Of a stretch of DNA of 64,000 bases, positions 1 to 8,891 are shown piece by piece. The stretch comes from Niastella populi (GTDB taxonomy: Bacteria; Bacteroidota; Bacteroidia; Chitinophagales; Chitinophagaceae). The notes beneath the pieces are model-generated. The model was not told the DNA's origin and made no database searches. It was given only the letters and a program-made list of their open reading frames with translations. Position numbers and translations under genes: made by a program. The stretch is taken from the NCBI RefSeq assembly GCF_002078015.1, contig NZ_LWBP01000195.1, forward strand, positions 1-64,000, written 5' to 3'. Each line of letters opens with the position of its first letter. The stretch's first letter is position 1.

Positions 1-1516
1 CATAATAACTGGTAGAAAAATAAGACTGGCTTTTATCGGTACCAGACGATATGGATATGGAATGTTCCTGCATAAAGTTGTTACGGAAAAGCAGGTCGAA
101 CCAATCGGTATTGGCTTTTGCATACCGCAACAGGAAGGCGCGCTGAGAAGCGTTGTTATTCTTCAGCACGAAATTGCCGTTTGAATCGAGTGTGCTCAAT
201 TGCTCATACATTTTTCCATACACACCGATGTCGCTTCTGTCGAGCAGGTCGGAATTAAGGATCCCTTTGCGCCACAGTTCCGCCAAAACCGACATCTGCT
301 GCGCAGAGTTCATGATATTGTAATCGTTGTATGTTGGTTTGAACTGGGTGCTGTAGTTACCGGTATAGTTCACCGAAGTTCTGCCTGCGCGACCTCTTTT
401 GGTAGTGATCACCACTACCCCGTTCATGGCGCGGGCGCCGTATAAAGCGGTTGCAGCTGCATCTTTCAGGATGTTGAAGCTTTCAATGTCATTGGCATTC
501 AAACCGGCCACAGCAGAACCTAAAAGCGTGGTAGGGTCGCCGCTCGACAACTGGTCGTTCGAGATGTTCACGATATCTTCCAGTACCACGCCGTCAACTA
601 CCCATAGAGGTTTGTTATCACCATTGATAGAAGTAGCGCCACGGATGCGCACTTTTGGTGCAGCGCCGAACGTGCCCGACACGTTTTGTACCGATACGCC
701 GGCGGCACGGCCTTCCAGCATCCTGCTCACATCGGTGGTACCGTCCATCTTTATATCGTCCATTTTCAGGTGAACGGAAGAACCGGCAAACTTTTTCTTA
801 TCGATATTCTGGTAACCGGTTACCACCACCTGGTCCATATTGGTAGCTTCTTCTTTCAGTTTCACCTGAATGAACCCGTTTTTATGATCGCTTACTTTTA
901 TTTCCTCTGTAGCGTATCCCGTAACGGAGAATACCAGCACCGCGTCGCTGCTGATATTTTTAAGTTCGAACTCGCCTTTTTCATTGGTAGCTACCCCGCG
1001 GGAAGTACCCCGCACTATGATCGAAACACCTGCCAGGGGCGCCCCCTTTTCGGAGGTAACCACTCCTTTTATGTTTATGTCGTTTGTTGAATGTGCGGGT
1101 TCGCCGGGTGTGGCAGACACCTGCCGCACCGGGGAATTATTTTCCGGCCGAACAATAATGCGATCGTCAACCACGATATAGGAAAGTGCATAGGGCGAAA
1201 GGATCTTTTTAAGCACTTCGCCTACCGTTTGTTTATGTGCCGATACGCTTACTTTGTTCTTAAGCAGTATTTCGTTATTGGTATGAACAAAAAATACTTT
1301 TGCAGTGCTGCCGATCTTGTCAAGGGCATCTTTCAACACCACATTCTTTAACTCGATGGAAATGATCTTATCCAGTACGTTCTGGCGTTTCTTTGCATTG
1401 TCGCCGCCCGCCAGCAACTGGCCTGCAACGCCACACAAAAGCAGAAGTAACAGCAGTAAGGTTCTAACACTTTTCCCGGAAGGGCAAAAAGATGCATGTG
1501 GTAATGTTTTGTACAT
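1..1516 (-). CDS. SusC/RagA-type TonB-dependent outer-membrane receptor with STN domain (N-terminal part, runs off window)
   Basis: About 505 N-terminal residues are present; the rest lies before base 1. The ATG at 1516 is the first start after an in-frame TAA. A hydrophobic signal (about residues 17-34) is followed by an STN (secretin/TonB N-terminal) domain at about 48-128, a carboxypeptidase-regulatory-like beta-sandwich at about 147-220, then the plug domain with DGVVLEDIV, ILKDAAATALYGARAMNGV and VVITTKRGRAG, which are SusC-family landmarks. The family imports oligosaccharides or peptides across the outer membrane with a SusD partner, which is not in view. FecR (1738-2751) and an ECF sigma factor (2954-3517) lie just upstream on the same strand, so STN-to-FecR signalling is the likely control. 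Substrate unknown. Confidence 0.93.
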   Translation of the reverse strand, partial: MYKTLPHASFCPSGKSVRTLLLLLLLLCGVAGQLLAGGDNAKKRQNVLDKIISIELKNVVLKDALDKIGSTAKVFFVHTNNEILLKNKVSVSAHKQTVGEVLKKILSPYALSYIVVDDRIIVRPENNSPVRQVSATPGEPAHSTNDINIKGVVTSEKGAPLAGVSIIVRGTSRGVATNEKGEFELKNISSDAVLVFSVTGYATEEIKVSDHKNGFIQVKLKEEATNMDQVVVTGYQNIDKKKFAGSSVHLKMDDIKMDGTTDVSRMLEGRAAGVSVQNVSGTFGAAPKVRIRGATSINGDNKPLWVVDGVVLEDIVNISNDQLSSGDPTTLLGSAVAGLNANDIESFNILKDAAATALYGARAMNGVVVITTKRGRAGRTSVNYTGNYSTQFKPTYNDYNIMNSAQQMSVLAELWRKGILNSDLLDRSDIGVYGKMYEQLSTLDSNGNFVLKNNNASQRAFLLRYAKANTDWFDLLFRNNFMQEHSISISSGTDKSQSYFSTSYY

Positions 1517-1737
1517 ACCGTTTCTGGGTTGATTTTAGGTAATAGGCAGATTTGTCGCCGGTTTTTAGCCGTACAACCAAATGCCGCCATAAACATTAAA
1601 TGGCAAGATGCTTTACAATGAATTACATACGCCGGGGGAGATCAACAGCTGTTTCAGATAAGCACAGAAATGTTGCGCCAGCCGGTCACTACCGGTGAAG
1701 GCATGGTTCCCGAAGCGTCAGAATTGGTTTTTCAGGG

Positions 1738-2751
1738 TTACCGGCAGGTGCCGCCGGTAATAAAGTATCCTTTATTGTTACTTTTCTTTTTAACCGTTGC
1801 ATTCAGTGACAGGGCTACCAGGCTCAACGCTCTTTCCACATTGTCATTCGCCTGGAAATAACCATAGAAAACACAGCCGTTCATATCTCCTTCCAGGGTA
1901 ACCGAAGTGTGGTAATACCGCTCCATTTCCCGTACCACTTTTGCAACAGGTACGCCCGTATAACTGAACTTACCGCTACGCCGTTGTTTGTAGTATACGG
2001 CTTCCTCAGGTGCGTTCCGCTTCTCAATTTCATTGATGATGATGTTGTATGCCACGCTTTGATTGGCATTGATGATCACCGCCTGCAACTCGTTGGAAGC
2101 ATTTACGGTTTGTACCTTCACACGCCCCGTCGTTACCACTACCTTCGCTATTCCATTCGGATAAGCTTCCACATTGAACGACGTACCCAGCACTGTAGCG
2201 ATCACGTAAGGCGTTTGAACGATAAACGGCTTTTCATGGTTGGGTTTTACTTCAAAGTACGCCTCGCCGGTTAAATTCACTTCACGTGTATTGCCGGTGA
2301 AGCGTTGCGGATATACGAGCCTGCTGTTCGGTTCCAGCGTTATCAACGAACCATCAGGCAATTTGACTGTTTTTCTTTTACCTGTAGTTACTATCTCCTT
2401 ATTCGCCGGCGTAAACAACACGCCCGTTTCCATAAACCAATATCCTGCGCCTGCAATTATTATGATCAGCGCTGCAACTGCTATCTTTAAGCGATGCAAC
2501 CGGATTGTCTGATAAAAGGTCGGGGCCGGAACATAAATACGGCTATGAATTTTTTCAAGGATCTCTTCCGACTGTTTTCTGTCAAGGCTCTTCTTCATGT
2601 ACGTTATGTCGGTCTCAAAATCTTCAGCCGCTATTTTTTTAATATCCGAAATATCATGATCGTTCAAATATTTCAGCAACCATTCTTCTTCTTCACTGGT
2701 CAATTTCTTTTGAGCTAACAAGTATTTTAAATAATCCTGTTTGTCTTTCAC
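1738..2751 (-). CDS. FecR-family anti-sigma factor
   Basis: 337 residues. The cytoplasmic N-terminus (about 1-85) is followed by one membrane helix (about 88-107, AVAALIIIIAGAGYWFM), a periplasmic FecR domain with KLPDGSLITLEPNSRLVYP and GEAYFEVKPNHEKPFIVQT, and a C-terminal DUF4974/STN-like segment (GVPVAKVVREMERYYHT onward). Such proteins hold an ECF sigma factor inactive until the STN domain of a loaded outer-membrane receptor signals. It lies between the ECF gene (2954-3517) and the STN-bearing SusC (1-1516), all on one strand, which fits that circuit. The unusually long gap to the sigma gene (about 200 bp) may contain its own promoter. Family assignment is secure; the cognate pairing is inferred from position. 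Confidence 0.94.
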   Translation of the reverse strand: MKDKQDYLKYLLAQKKLTSEEEEWLLKYLNDHDISDIKKIAAEDFETDITYMKKSLDRKQSEEILEKIHSRIYVPAPTFYQTIRLHRLKIAVAALIIIIAGAGYWFMETGVLFTPANKEIVTTGKRKTVKLPDGSLITLEPNSRLVYPQRFTGNTREVNLTGEAYFEVKPNHEKPFIVQTPYVIATVLGTSFNVEAYPNGIAKVVVTTGRVKVQTVNASNELQAVIINANQSVAYNIIINEIEKRNAPEEAVYYKQRRSGKFSYTGVPVAKVVREMERYYHTSVTLEGDMNGCVFYGYFQANDNVERALSLVALSLNATVKKKSNNKGYFITGGTCR

Positions 2752-2931
2752 CAGTTAGATTTTATATATTATAAACACGGTTTACTAAAGATTTCGGGGG
2801 GGATGGAGAGGTGATATTGTTTATATTTTTCTTAACGTTATTCCTTTGGGTTCAAGTGTCATTTTTCGTGAATCGTGAATGGACTCGCGATTATTCAGAT
2901 TTTATTACGACCCTGCGGCGCCAAAACTCAA

Positions 2932-2949
2932 GCCGATTGCCGATTGCCG
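2932..2949. repeat. Short word repeat (GCCGATT) next to a stop codon
   Basis: GCCGATTGCCGATTGCCGT is a tandem 7-bp word lying 4 bp beyond the stop of the ECF sigma gene. A related GTGAATCGTGAATGG word precedes it at about 2869-2883. It belongs to the family of periodic intergenic words described in the findings. Confidence 0.5.
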
Positions 2950-2953
2950 TCCC

Positions 2954-3517
2954 TCAAACAACACACCCAATCCCCGACACCTTACTCGCATGCTGCCGTA
3001 CATATTCACTCAAATTAGCCATGGCCGCCGACAAATATTCCTTTACAGTATGCCGTGAGATCTGCATTTCAGCCGCAGCTTCTTCGTAGGTTTTCCCTTC
3101 CAGCTTGCACAGCTTTACGATCCGTTGTTTTTGGGGAGAAAGTTGATCTATAGCGCGTTTCAGCAACTGGTAATAATCCTCGTATACGGAAGGGTTCTGG
3201 GGAATGGCGTCGCTATCGGCGAGCAGCTTCCGGTGCAGCTCCTGTTCTCTTAGTTTTTTGCGGGTATAATCGATTGATAAATTGAAACTGATGACAAAGA
3301 TCCAGTTAACGACCGGCTGTTCATAATTGATGTCCTGCCTTTTCTCCCAAAGTCTGATAAATACTTCCTGCAAAATATCTTCCGATACCAGCGGATCTTT
3401 TGTAAGCTTCAGGATATTGCGGTACACCACCTGGTAATACCGCCAATACAAACTATCAAATGCCGACACATCGCCTGCCCGCATTTTCACTACTAATTTA
3501 GAATCAGGGCTCTTCAT
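2954..3517 (-). CDS. RNA polymerase ECF-type sigma-70 factor
   Basis: 187 residues, normal for the family. Region 2 (about 22-95) includes YYQVVYRNILKLTKDPLVSE, DILQEVFIRLWEKR and a -10 recognition part WIFVISFNLSIDYTRKK; region 4 (about 128-180) has LSPQKQRIVKLCKLEGKTYE and the helix-turn-helix EEAAAEMQISRHTVKEYL. It directs transcription of receptor operons when released by its anti-sigma factor. The FecR gene and STN-type SusC lie directly downstream on the same strand, the standard Bacteroidota arrangement. Regulation of this particular receptor is inferred from that order. Confidence 0.94.
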   Translation of the reverse strand: MKSPDSKLVVKMRAGDVSAFDSLYWRYYQVVYRNILKLTKDPLVSEDILQEVFIRLWEKRQDINYEQPVVNWIFVISFNLSIDYTRKKLREQELHRKLLADSDAIPQNPSVYEDYYQLLKRAIDQLSPQKQRIVKLCKLEGKTYEEAAAEMQISRHTVKEYLSAAMANLSEYVRQHASKVSGIGCVV

Positions 3518-3604
3518 AAAATGTACTTTTTTGTGTTAACTATCGGAATAAGGTTGAACAAAAACGCTTTCATATAGAGGCAACCAGAATGATGTATAAC
3601 AGCT

Positions 3605-5839
3605 TTACAGTTTTACAATTTTCCTGGAAACCTTTTGTCCCTCCGCTGAACTGATAATTATCGTATAGATGCCTGCCGCAAAACGGTGCCCGCCTACAGT
3701 GATCACATTCAATCCTGTATTCAGGTTGTTATTCATTCTGAACAACAGCCTTCCCTGTACATCAACAACCGAAATGTTTGCTGTTTGCGGATGCGGTGAG
3801 GTGATACGCACTTTTATTTCTTCATCGAAGGGATTAGGTCGCACATCCACGGCATATTCACTATTGGCAACCGGCGAAAGCGTTACCTTATTACTGTATT
3901 TCCAGGAGCCGTCTGCGTAATACAGCTTCAGCCGGTAATAGTGAAATGCGGAATGTACTGAGGGTTTATGTTTTGTACTATAGGATATTCTGGAGGTGGT
4001 GTTGCCATTCGCTTTTATTTCTGCAATGGCCGACCATGTTGTATCATTGATGGAATATTTTACGATAAAACGGTCGGTATTCACTTCCTTATTGGTTTCC
4101 CACACAAGCAGGTTGGCGGTATCTTTTGCTTCGCCGCTCAACAACAACTGATCTGCCGCCAGCGTATTCGACACGCGGAAATATTGTGTAAAACCGCAAC
4201 CGAAATCGGGCGCCAGCGTTGCCGGATAGGCGGGCAGTCCATTCGTAAAAGGGATAATGCCGCCATCCCTTTTCCTGGCATAAAGGTATCCCCTGCCCGC
4301 AGATGAATTGGCCCACCAGTACAACCCGTCGCAACTGGCATCTGTAACCACCAGCCGGTAACACCCATCAGGCAGCGCTACCGAATCGGTATAAACGGTA
4401 AGTGCGCTGGTTGGACTGCGTTGTTTTAAAACGGTACCGCCCAGGTTTTCAATTCGCCATTTCGTTTGTGATGCATAATTATTACTCTTTATGATCATCG
4501 CAAACTCACCGGGCCACTCGGGCGCCGCCACAAACGATGATTCCATGTTATTGTTCAAAGCATATCCATCTGCATTGCCATTCAGTTTATCGATGATTAC
4601 CACGAACCTGTTTACTGTGCCGGTTTTCAAAGTAGCGAGGGCCGACAGATCGGGCAGCGTAATAGCAGTGTCTTTACCTGAAACCAGCGACATGCCCGAT
4701 GCCGTATAGGTTTGCAATGTTTGCCCCACCACGCCATATTGCAATGAAACCGAACTGATGGTTGTGGCACCTGTGTTTTTAATAACAACGACCGGGTTGC
4801 CGCAGATAGGATTTGCCCTGAAATAGCCTTCATAATCATTTGGCGCAATAATGTTCTCTACCGAGGCATCCAGCGCCTGATTATAACCGCCATAAAAGAA
4901 AAGCGCTGATTCTACGATATATGAAGCGCCGCCATTGCCGGTGTACGGTTGAAAATTCACATCTACGTTCAGGTTGCTGCCTGCGGTTGTTGCACCCAGC
5001 TTATGTACGTTGGTGGTTACGAGTTCACCGGGGCACCACCCTGCCCTGTTGTAAACCCAGGTGCCTGATTGCGGGTACAGGTTGTTGCTGCCACAATTGT
5101 CTTTCCACACCGTTTTTGTTTCTTTCAAACTGCTGTTGGCATATACCTGGTAGTATTTGCTGCAGAATTCCGAACAGCCGGTATTGTCGCTGCCATGCCC
5201 TGTAACGGTGAAATTCATTTCAGCCTGTTGGGTATTGGCCGGCGCGGTAACATTTGTTGCGGGCAGGTAGTTTTCTATTGGGTCAGCGGCATTGCCAAAA
5301 GGCAATGCGCCGTGCCATAATCTTTTGATCCCGGTCACGTTCCGAGGCGGGGTTCCTTCTATAAATGCAAATTTTATGTTACCTGTAAAACCGCCGGAGT
5401 AATTATGATAGCTCAACCTGATCGTGGCAGCATTTTTTAACACGGGATAGAAATCGGTGACATCGAAATAATACCGTTGCTTCCAGCCCCAGGGTGTTCT
5501 GGGATAAGAGGCATTGGCGTATGGGGTAATAAGCCGCGATAACTCGAACGTATCGGTAGGCGTCATCAAAAAATTCTGAACGGTATAATCCCAGTCGCCA
5601 CAATACTGGGTACCCGCAGGACACTGGTATTTACCCAGCGTAAATATCATTATGATCTTTCGATAGGAAAGGGAACCGGAGGGAAAAGTTACAGAGGCGT
5701 CGAAGTCATTGTACCAGTCGAGCTGTACATCATTTTGTGCCTGAACCCAGGTAGTGTCGCCGGGGCTGGCTAAACTTTTTGCAGAAAAAATAAAACCTAA
5801 AACAAAAATTAAAACAAATGCCCGTTCAAAATATCTCAT
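3605..5839 (-). CDS. Secreted PNGase F-like glycoprotein amidase with T9SS C-terminal sorting domain
   Basis: 744 residues. A signal peptide (about 1-24) is followed by a two-part PNGase F fold: CGDWDYTVQNF around residue 80 (D84 matches the catalytic Asp of PNGase F), TGCSEFCSKYY around 220 (E224 matches a second active-site Glu) and NRAGWCPGEL around 268. The family removes N-linked glycans from the Asn side chain. The equivalent of the third PNGase F acidic residue (in TETW) reads YHNY, so that Glu appears absent. A middle region of beta-domains follows, and the last 80 residues (VRPNPFDEEIKV ... GIYTIIIS ... KIVKL) form a type A T9SS sorting signal, giving export to the cell surface. It is about twice the length of PNGase F. 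No operon partner; flanked by the ECF gene and the TPR regulator. Confidence 0.82.
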   Translation of the reverse strand: MRYFERAFVLIFVLGFIFSAKSLASPGDTTWVQAQNDVQLDWYNDFDASVTFPSGSLSYRKIIMIFTLGKYQCPAGTQYCGDWDYTVQNFLMTPTDTFELSRLITPYANASYPRTPWGWKQRYYFDVTDFYPVLKNAATIRLSYHNYSGGFTGNIKFAFIEGTPPRNVTGIKRLWHGALPFGNAADPIENYLPATNVTAPANTQQAEMNFTVTGHGSDNTGCSEFCSKYYQVYANSSLKETKTVWKDNCGSNNLYPQSGTWVYNRAGWCPGELVTTNVHKLGATTAGSNLNVDVNFQPYTGNGGASYIVESALFFYGGYNQALDASVENIIAPNDYEGYFRANPICGNPVVVIKNTGATTISSVSLQYGVVGQTLQTYTASGMSLVSGKDTAITLPDLSALATLKTGTVNRFVVIIDKLNGNADGYALNNNMESSFVAAPEWPGEFAMIIKSNNYASQTKWRIENLGGTVLKQRSPTSALTVYTDSVALPDGCYRLVVTDASCDGLYWWANSSAGRGYLYARKRDGGIIPFTNGLPAYPATLAPDFGCGFTQYFRVSNTLAADQLLLSGEAKDTANLLVWETNKEVNTDRFIVKYSINDTTWSAIAEIKANGNTTSRISYSTKHKPSVHSAFHYYRLKLYYADGSWKYSNKVTLSPVANSEYAVDVRPNPFDEEIKVRITSPHPQTANISVVDVQGRLLFRMNNNLNTGLNVITVGGHRFAAGIYTIIISSAEGQKVSRKIVKL

Positions 5840-6370
5840 TTGCTGCAGTTGATTTTGGTTGCCGAACTATGACCCGCTTAACGCCGAACAATTAATGCGA
5901 ATCGTCCCTTTACACTCTTGCGTTGCGCGTTGAGCCCTGAGCGTTTCGCTTTATATTATTATTACGTTAATAGACAGAAAAAAGGGGGATACAGGGTGGC
6001 CGCAACACCGGGACAACAGCGGGACAATCGGGATTATCCACAATTTTTCCATTTTCACCCCTTAAAATCAATGATTAGCGCGAAAGAATATTCGCATTAA
6101 TTTTTCCGAAATATATGCTCCCCGCCTGCTGAACGCGTGGCAAAATAATGATCAGCCTGTAAGCGCCTGTTCCGGAACGTGCTTTCAAATTTCGCGGGTA
6201 GCTGCAAAGCAATTGCGGCAGGTTCATATATCGTGAACCCAGTCAGACCCTGGCGGGGGTCCGCTTATACCTTATGTTTATGGAAACTTAAATAGCCGGC
6301 CTTACGGGATAGCGCATACCCATGCGGCACAGCGCCGCACACGAAGCGTGCATTTCGTACTGGCCTTTGC
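5840..6370. other. Intergenic stretch with no convincing gene
   Basis: About 530 bp upstream of the PNGase F-like gene. No supported coding frame, RNA gene or clear promoter was found. A loose GCGTTGCGCGTTGAGCCCTG word run occurs near 5921-5942. Confidence 0.5.
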
Positions 6371-6625
6371 CTTTCATCTTATCTCAGGATTCTGTATTTT
6401 CCTTCTCCTTTAGGCTTTAGGCGCACAGCTATATTCTGTATTTGCTTTCAGCTTACAGCTTGAAGCTTGCTGCTGTATTTGCCTTCGGCTTTAGGCGCAC
6501 AGCTATATTCTGTATTTGTTTTCAGCTTACAGCCTGAAGCTTGCTGCTGTATTTGCCTTCGGCTTTAGGCTTTAAGCTTGCTGCTTTCAACTTATAACTT
6601 ACCACTTAAAACTTACAACTTTCAA
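6371..6625. repeat. Word-repeat block downstream of the TPR gene
   Basis: A low-complexity block of phrases such as TTCAGCTTACAGCTTGAAGC, CCTTCGGCTTTAGG and AACTTATAACTTACCACTT. It ends about a dozen bases from the stop codon of the TPR gene (6637) and contains the 74-bp tandem copy listed separately. No coding potential is evident. Confidence 0.7.
6421..6568. repeat. Two tandem copies of a 74-bp unit
   Basis: The unit beginning GCGCACAGCTATATTCTGTA is present at 6421-6494 and again at 6495-6568 with only a few differences (for example TTTGCTTTC against TTTGTTTTC, CAGCTTG against CAGCCTG). It is nested inside the larger word-repeat block, so the duplication is recent relative to the block. 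Confidence 0.85.
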
Positions 6626-6636
6626 CTTTAGCTTCC

Positions 6637-8346
6637 CTACAATCCAGCTACCAGTTCCTCCAGCGCGGCATCATCCAGCACATTGATCTTTTTCCTGATA
6701 CGCTGTCGTGTTTTTTTGATGGAGTCGGGAGCAATCCCCAACATTCCGGCCATTTCCCGCTTCGACAGCTTTAGTTTCATTAAGGCGAGTAAACGTTGTT
6801 CCGAAGGCGTTAGATCGGGAAATCGCTGTTTTAATTTATCGAAAAATCCTATTTGTACCTTTTCAAATAAATTCCTGAACTCATTCCAGTCGTCCTCCGT
6901 TAAAATAGAATACTTCCGCAACTTACCGGCGATCTCTTCCTTTTCCTGAAGCATGGTAAACTGCTCGGGTAACGAGTTCAGATGATCTATCTCCTGTTTG
7001 AACTGATCTATCAGCTGGTTCTTCTCGCGTACGCTGTCGATATAATAGTTCAACTGCGTCACCGCATTCTTTAGCAATTCCTTATCCTTCTTTTGTTTCA
7101 GCTGTTGCCTGAAAATAAGCTGCGCGGCGATCACCAGCACCAGCAGGATCACCACGATGATAAAATTTCGTAATAACAGGCTTTTGCTCTTTTCACTTTC
7201 GAGCAGTTTCATTTCCGACAAATGCAGTTCTACCGCTACCTTTTGTTCGGCCTGGCTAAACACCAGTGCATCGCGGCGCTGATTCAATTTGTAGGTAACC
7301 CGCCGGGCCGTATCGAGATAGGAAAAAGCGCTGTCGTACCTATTCAGGTATTTGAACAACCGCGCCCGCAGCAAGGCATAATAAACGAACGGTCGAACAT
7401 CCGGCTGCCGGTTGATCACATCCCGGGCTTCATCCAGTTTCATTGCGGCATCGTTCAATTGCCGTTTATCGAGATCGAGGTCGGCGAGCATACAAATGGT
7501 ATTGGCCGCACTCGCCCATTCCCCGCTTTCCATACTCAATGCGTAATCGATCTTCAATAACGGAATGGCTTCCTCATATTGTTGCAGAAAATAATGCACC
7601 GAGCCGAGGTTACCTGAAATGATACCGATCCAGGGTACGTTTTGCACCGCTTTGGCGGTATCGAGCCCCATATTAAAATATATAACGGCGCTGTCGAATT
7701 GTTTCAACTCCCGGTATGCGAGGCCAATGGTGTTCAGCGTTCTAATGGCGTACAAAGAATTAGTGTACGGGTACCTGATTGCTTCTGTGAGGTAATGTTT
7801 CGCTTTTTCATAATTCCCGAAATCGCAATAAATATAACCCAGGTCATATAAATAGCGGCTGGCATGCTGATAATTTGCATAACCTATTTTCTGGATAATA
7901 TTATTGGCCTTTATCATGTATTCGAAGGCCTGGGGAAATTTGTCGTTCTTATAATACAACCACCCCATATTATTATATACTTCAGCTTCGGTTTCTTTTA
8001 AGCCGGCAGCCAAAGCCATTTCAAGTGCAGTAGTGAAGAATTGAATAGCCTTATCACCGGAGTGCTCCATGTCATGTTCTTTATGGTAATCGCCCATGGC
8101 AATAACCGAGAACAATTTTATTGGTATGTCGTGATTGGCGGAAGCCCATTTGTTGATGCGGTTAAGCGCAATCATTGCCTGGGCTGAGTCGAGTTGAATG
8201 AGCTGATCGTTATAGATCCTGCGGGCAACAGCTAGCCGTTCTTTTGGAGCTGCCTTCTGCAGCACGGCTAAATAATCGGTTTGACCGGGCCATGCCACGG
8301 CCATAACAGGTAGCAGTAAGCACAATAGTGCAACAGTGGTTCTCAT
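6637..8346 (-). CDS. TPR sensor-type regulator with one membrane helix and C-terminal LuxR-like HTH
   Basis: 569 residues. A signal peptide (1-18, ending AVAWPG) leads into about seven tetratricopeptide-like repeats (about 60-370, e.g. AEVYNNMGWLYYKNDKFPQA and NLGSVHYFLQQYEEAIPLL). A membrane helix follows (about 393-413, FIIVVILLVLVIAAQLIF), then a coiled coil and a helix-turn-helix at the end (LTPSEQRLLALMKLKLSKRE, MAGMLGIAPDSIKKTRQR). This architecture suggests periplasmic TPRs coupled to a cytoplasmic DNA-binding domain. It is a known but poorly studied Bacteroidota type. It stands alone, divergent from the phosphodiesterase gene at 8892; no target is known. Confidence 0.85.
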   Translation of the reverse strand: MRTTVALLCLLLPVMAVAWPGQTDYLAVLQKAAPKERLAVARRIYNDQLIQLDSAQAMIALNRINKWASANHDIPIKLFSVIAMGDYHKEHDMEHSGDKAIQFFTTALEMALAAGLKETEAEVYNNMGWLYYKNDKFPQAFEYMIKANNIIQKIGYANYQHASRYLYDLGYIYCDFGNYEKAKHYLTEAIRYPYTNSLYAIRTLNTIGLAYRELKQFDSAVIYFNMGLDTAKAVQNVPWIGIISGNLGSVHYFLQQYEEAIPLLKIDYALSMESGEWASAANTICMLADLDLDKRQLNDAAMKLDEARDVINRQPDVRPFVYYALLRARLFKYLNRYDSAFSYLDTARRVTYKLNQRRDALVFSQAEQKVAVELHLSEMKLLESEKSKSLLLRNFIIVVILLVLVIAAQLIFRQQLKQKKDKELLKNAVTQLNYYIDSVREKNQLIDQFKQEIDHLNSLPEQFTMLQEKEEIAGKLRKYSILTEDDWNEFRNLFEKVQIGFFDKLKQRFPDLTPSEQRLLALMKLKLSKREMAGMLGIAPDSIKKTRQRIRKKINVLDDAALEELVAGL

Positions 8347-8456
8347 GTTTCAGTTCAGTTAGTTCAGAGGTTCTGGTTAATTTACCTGACCTGCAATAAA
8401 GAAATAATTACCCGGCAAAAAAGCAGGAAAACTATTTTGCACATAGCTTCGGGTGC

Positions 8457-8511
8457 AATGCAGGCAAGGAGGCTGCAGCAATCATTACGTTAAATGGTTA
8501 ATGCAGGCAAG
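8457..8511. promoter_or_regulatory. Pair of 12-bp direct repeats, AATGCAGGCAAG
   Basis: Exact copies at 8457-8468 and 8500-8511, 43 bp apart (about four helical turns), lie 110-165 bp upstream of the TPR gene start. This could be a regulator-binding pair or a chance repeat; no regulator is identified. Confidence 0.3.
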
Positions 8512-8764
8512 AAATCTTACTTCAACAACAATCAATTTGTGCGGAGATAACAGGATTGAAAAACAGTCATTAGAACTATGCGATAATAAAAAATTATTCC
8601 CAATATAAAAAACTATTTTTTAAAATAGTACTAACCAACTGCTTTCACAGTCTATTGTTTATTGATTTGTTTGCTAAACGAAAAGCAGTTCATAGTTTAT
8701 GGTTTATAGGTAACAGTTTGATCCACCGATTCAGATCATTCACCCAGCCTGGCCCTGGCTGAAA

Positions 8765-8792
8765 TTCGAATACATTATAATTTCTTCGAATA
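8765..8792. promoter_or_regulatory. TTCGAATA direct repeat pair upstream of the phosphodiesterase
   Basis: TTCGAATA occurs at 8765-8772 and 8785-8792, starts 20 bp apart, about 100 bp upstream of the ATG at 8892. Spacing near two helical turns would suit a dimeric activator, but nothing identifies one. Confidence 0.25.
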
Positions 8793-8891
8793 GAAAACCA
8801 TAAACCCAAACCAGGGCCTAACAATTAATTCATATTAAATTTTATTACATCAAATTATATTCGCGCGTCATTGAAACACTACTATCTAAAA

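Larger units (their letters stand above)
8347..8891. other. Divergent intergenic region between the TPR regulator and the phosphodiesterase
   Basis: About 545 bp, AT-rich, without a credible gene. It must hold the start signals for both flanking genes. It contains two pairs of direct repeats (listed separately) and a TTCATAGTTTATGGTTTATAG word run at 8689-8709. Confidence 0.6.

Noticed and set aside
5918-6100. 60-codon frame in the gap after the PNGase F-like gene
   Set aside because: No ribosome-binding site, odd composition from repeat words and no family resemblance.
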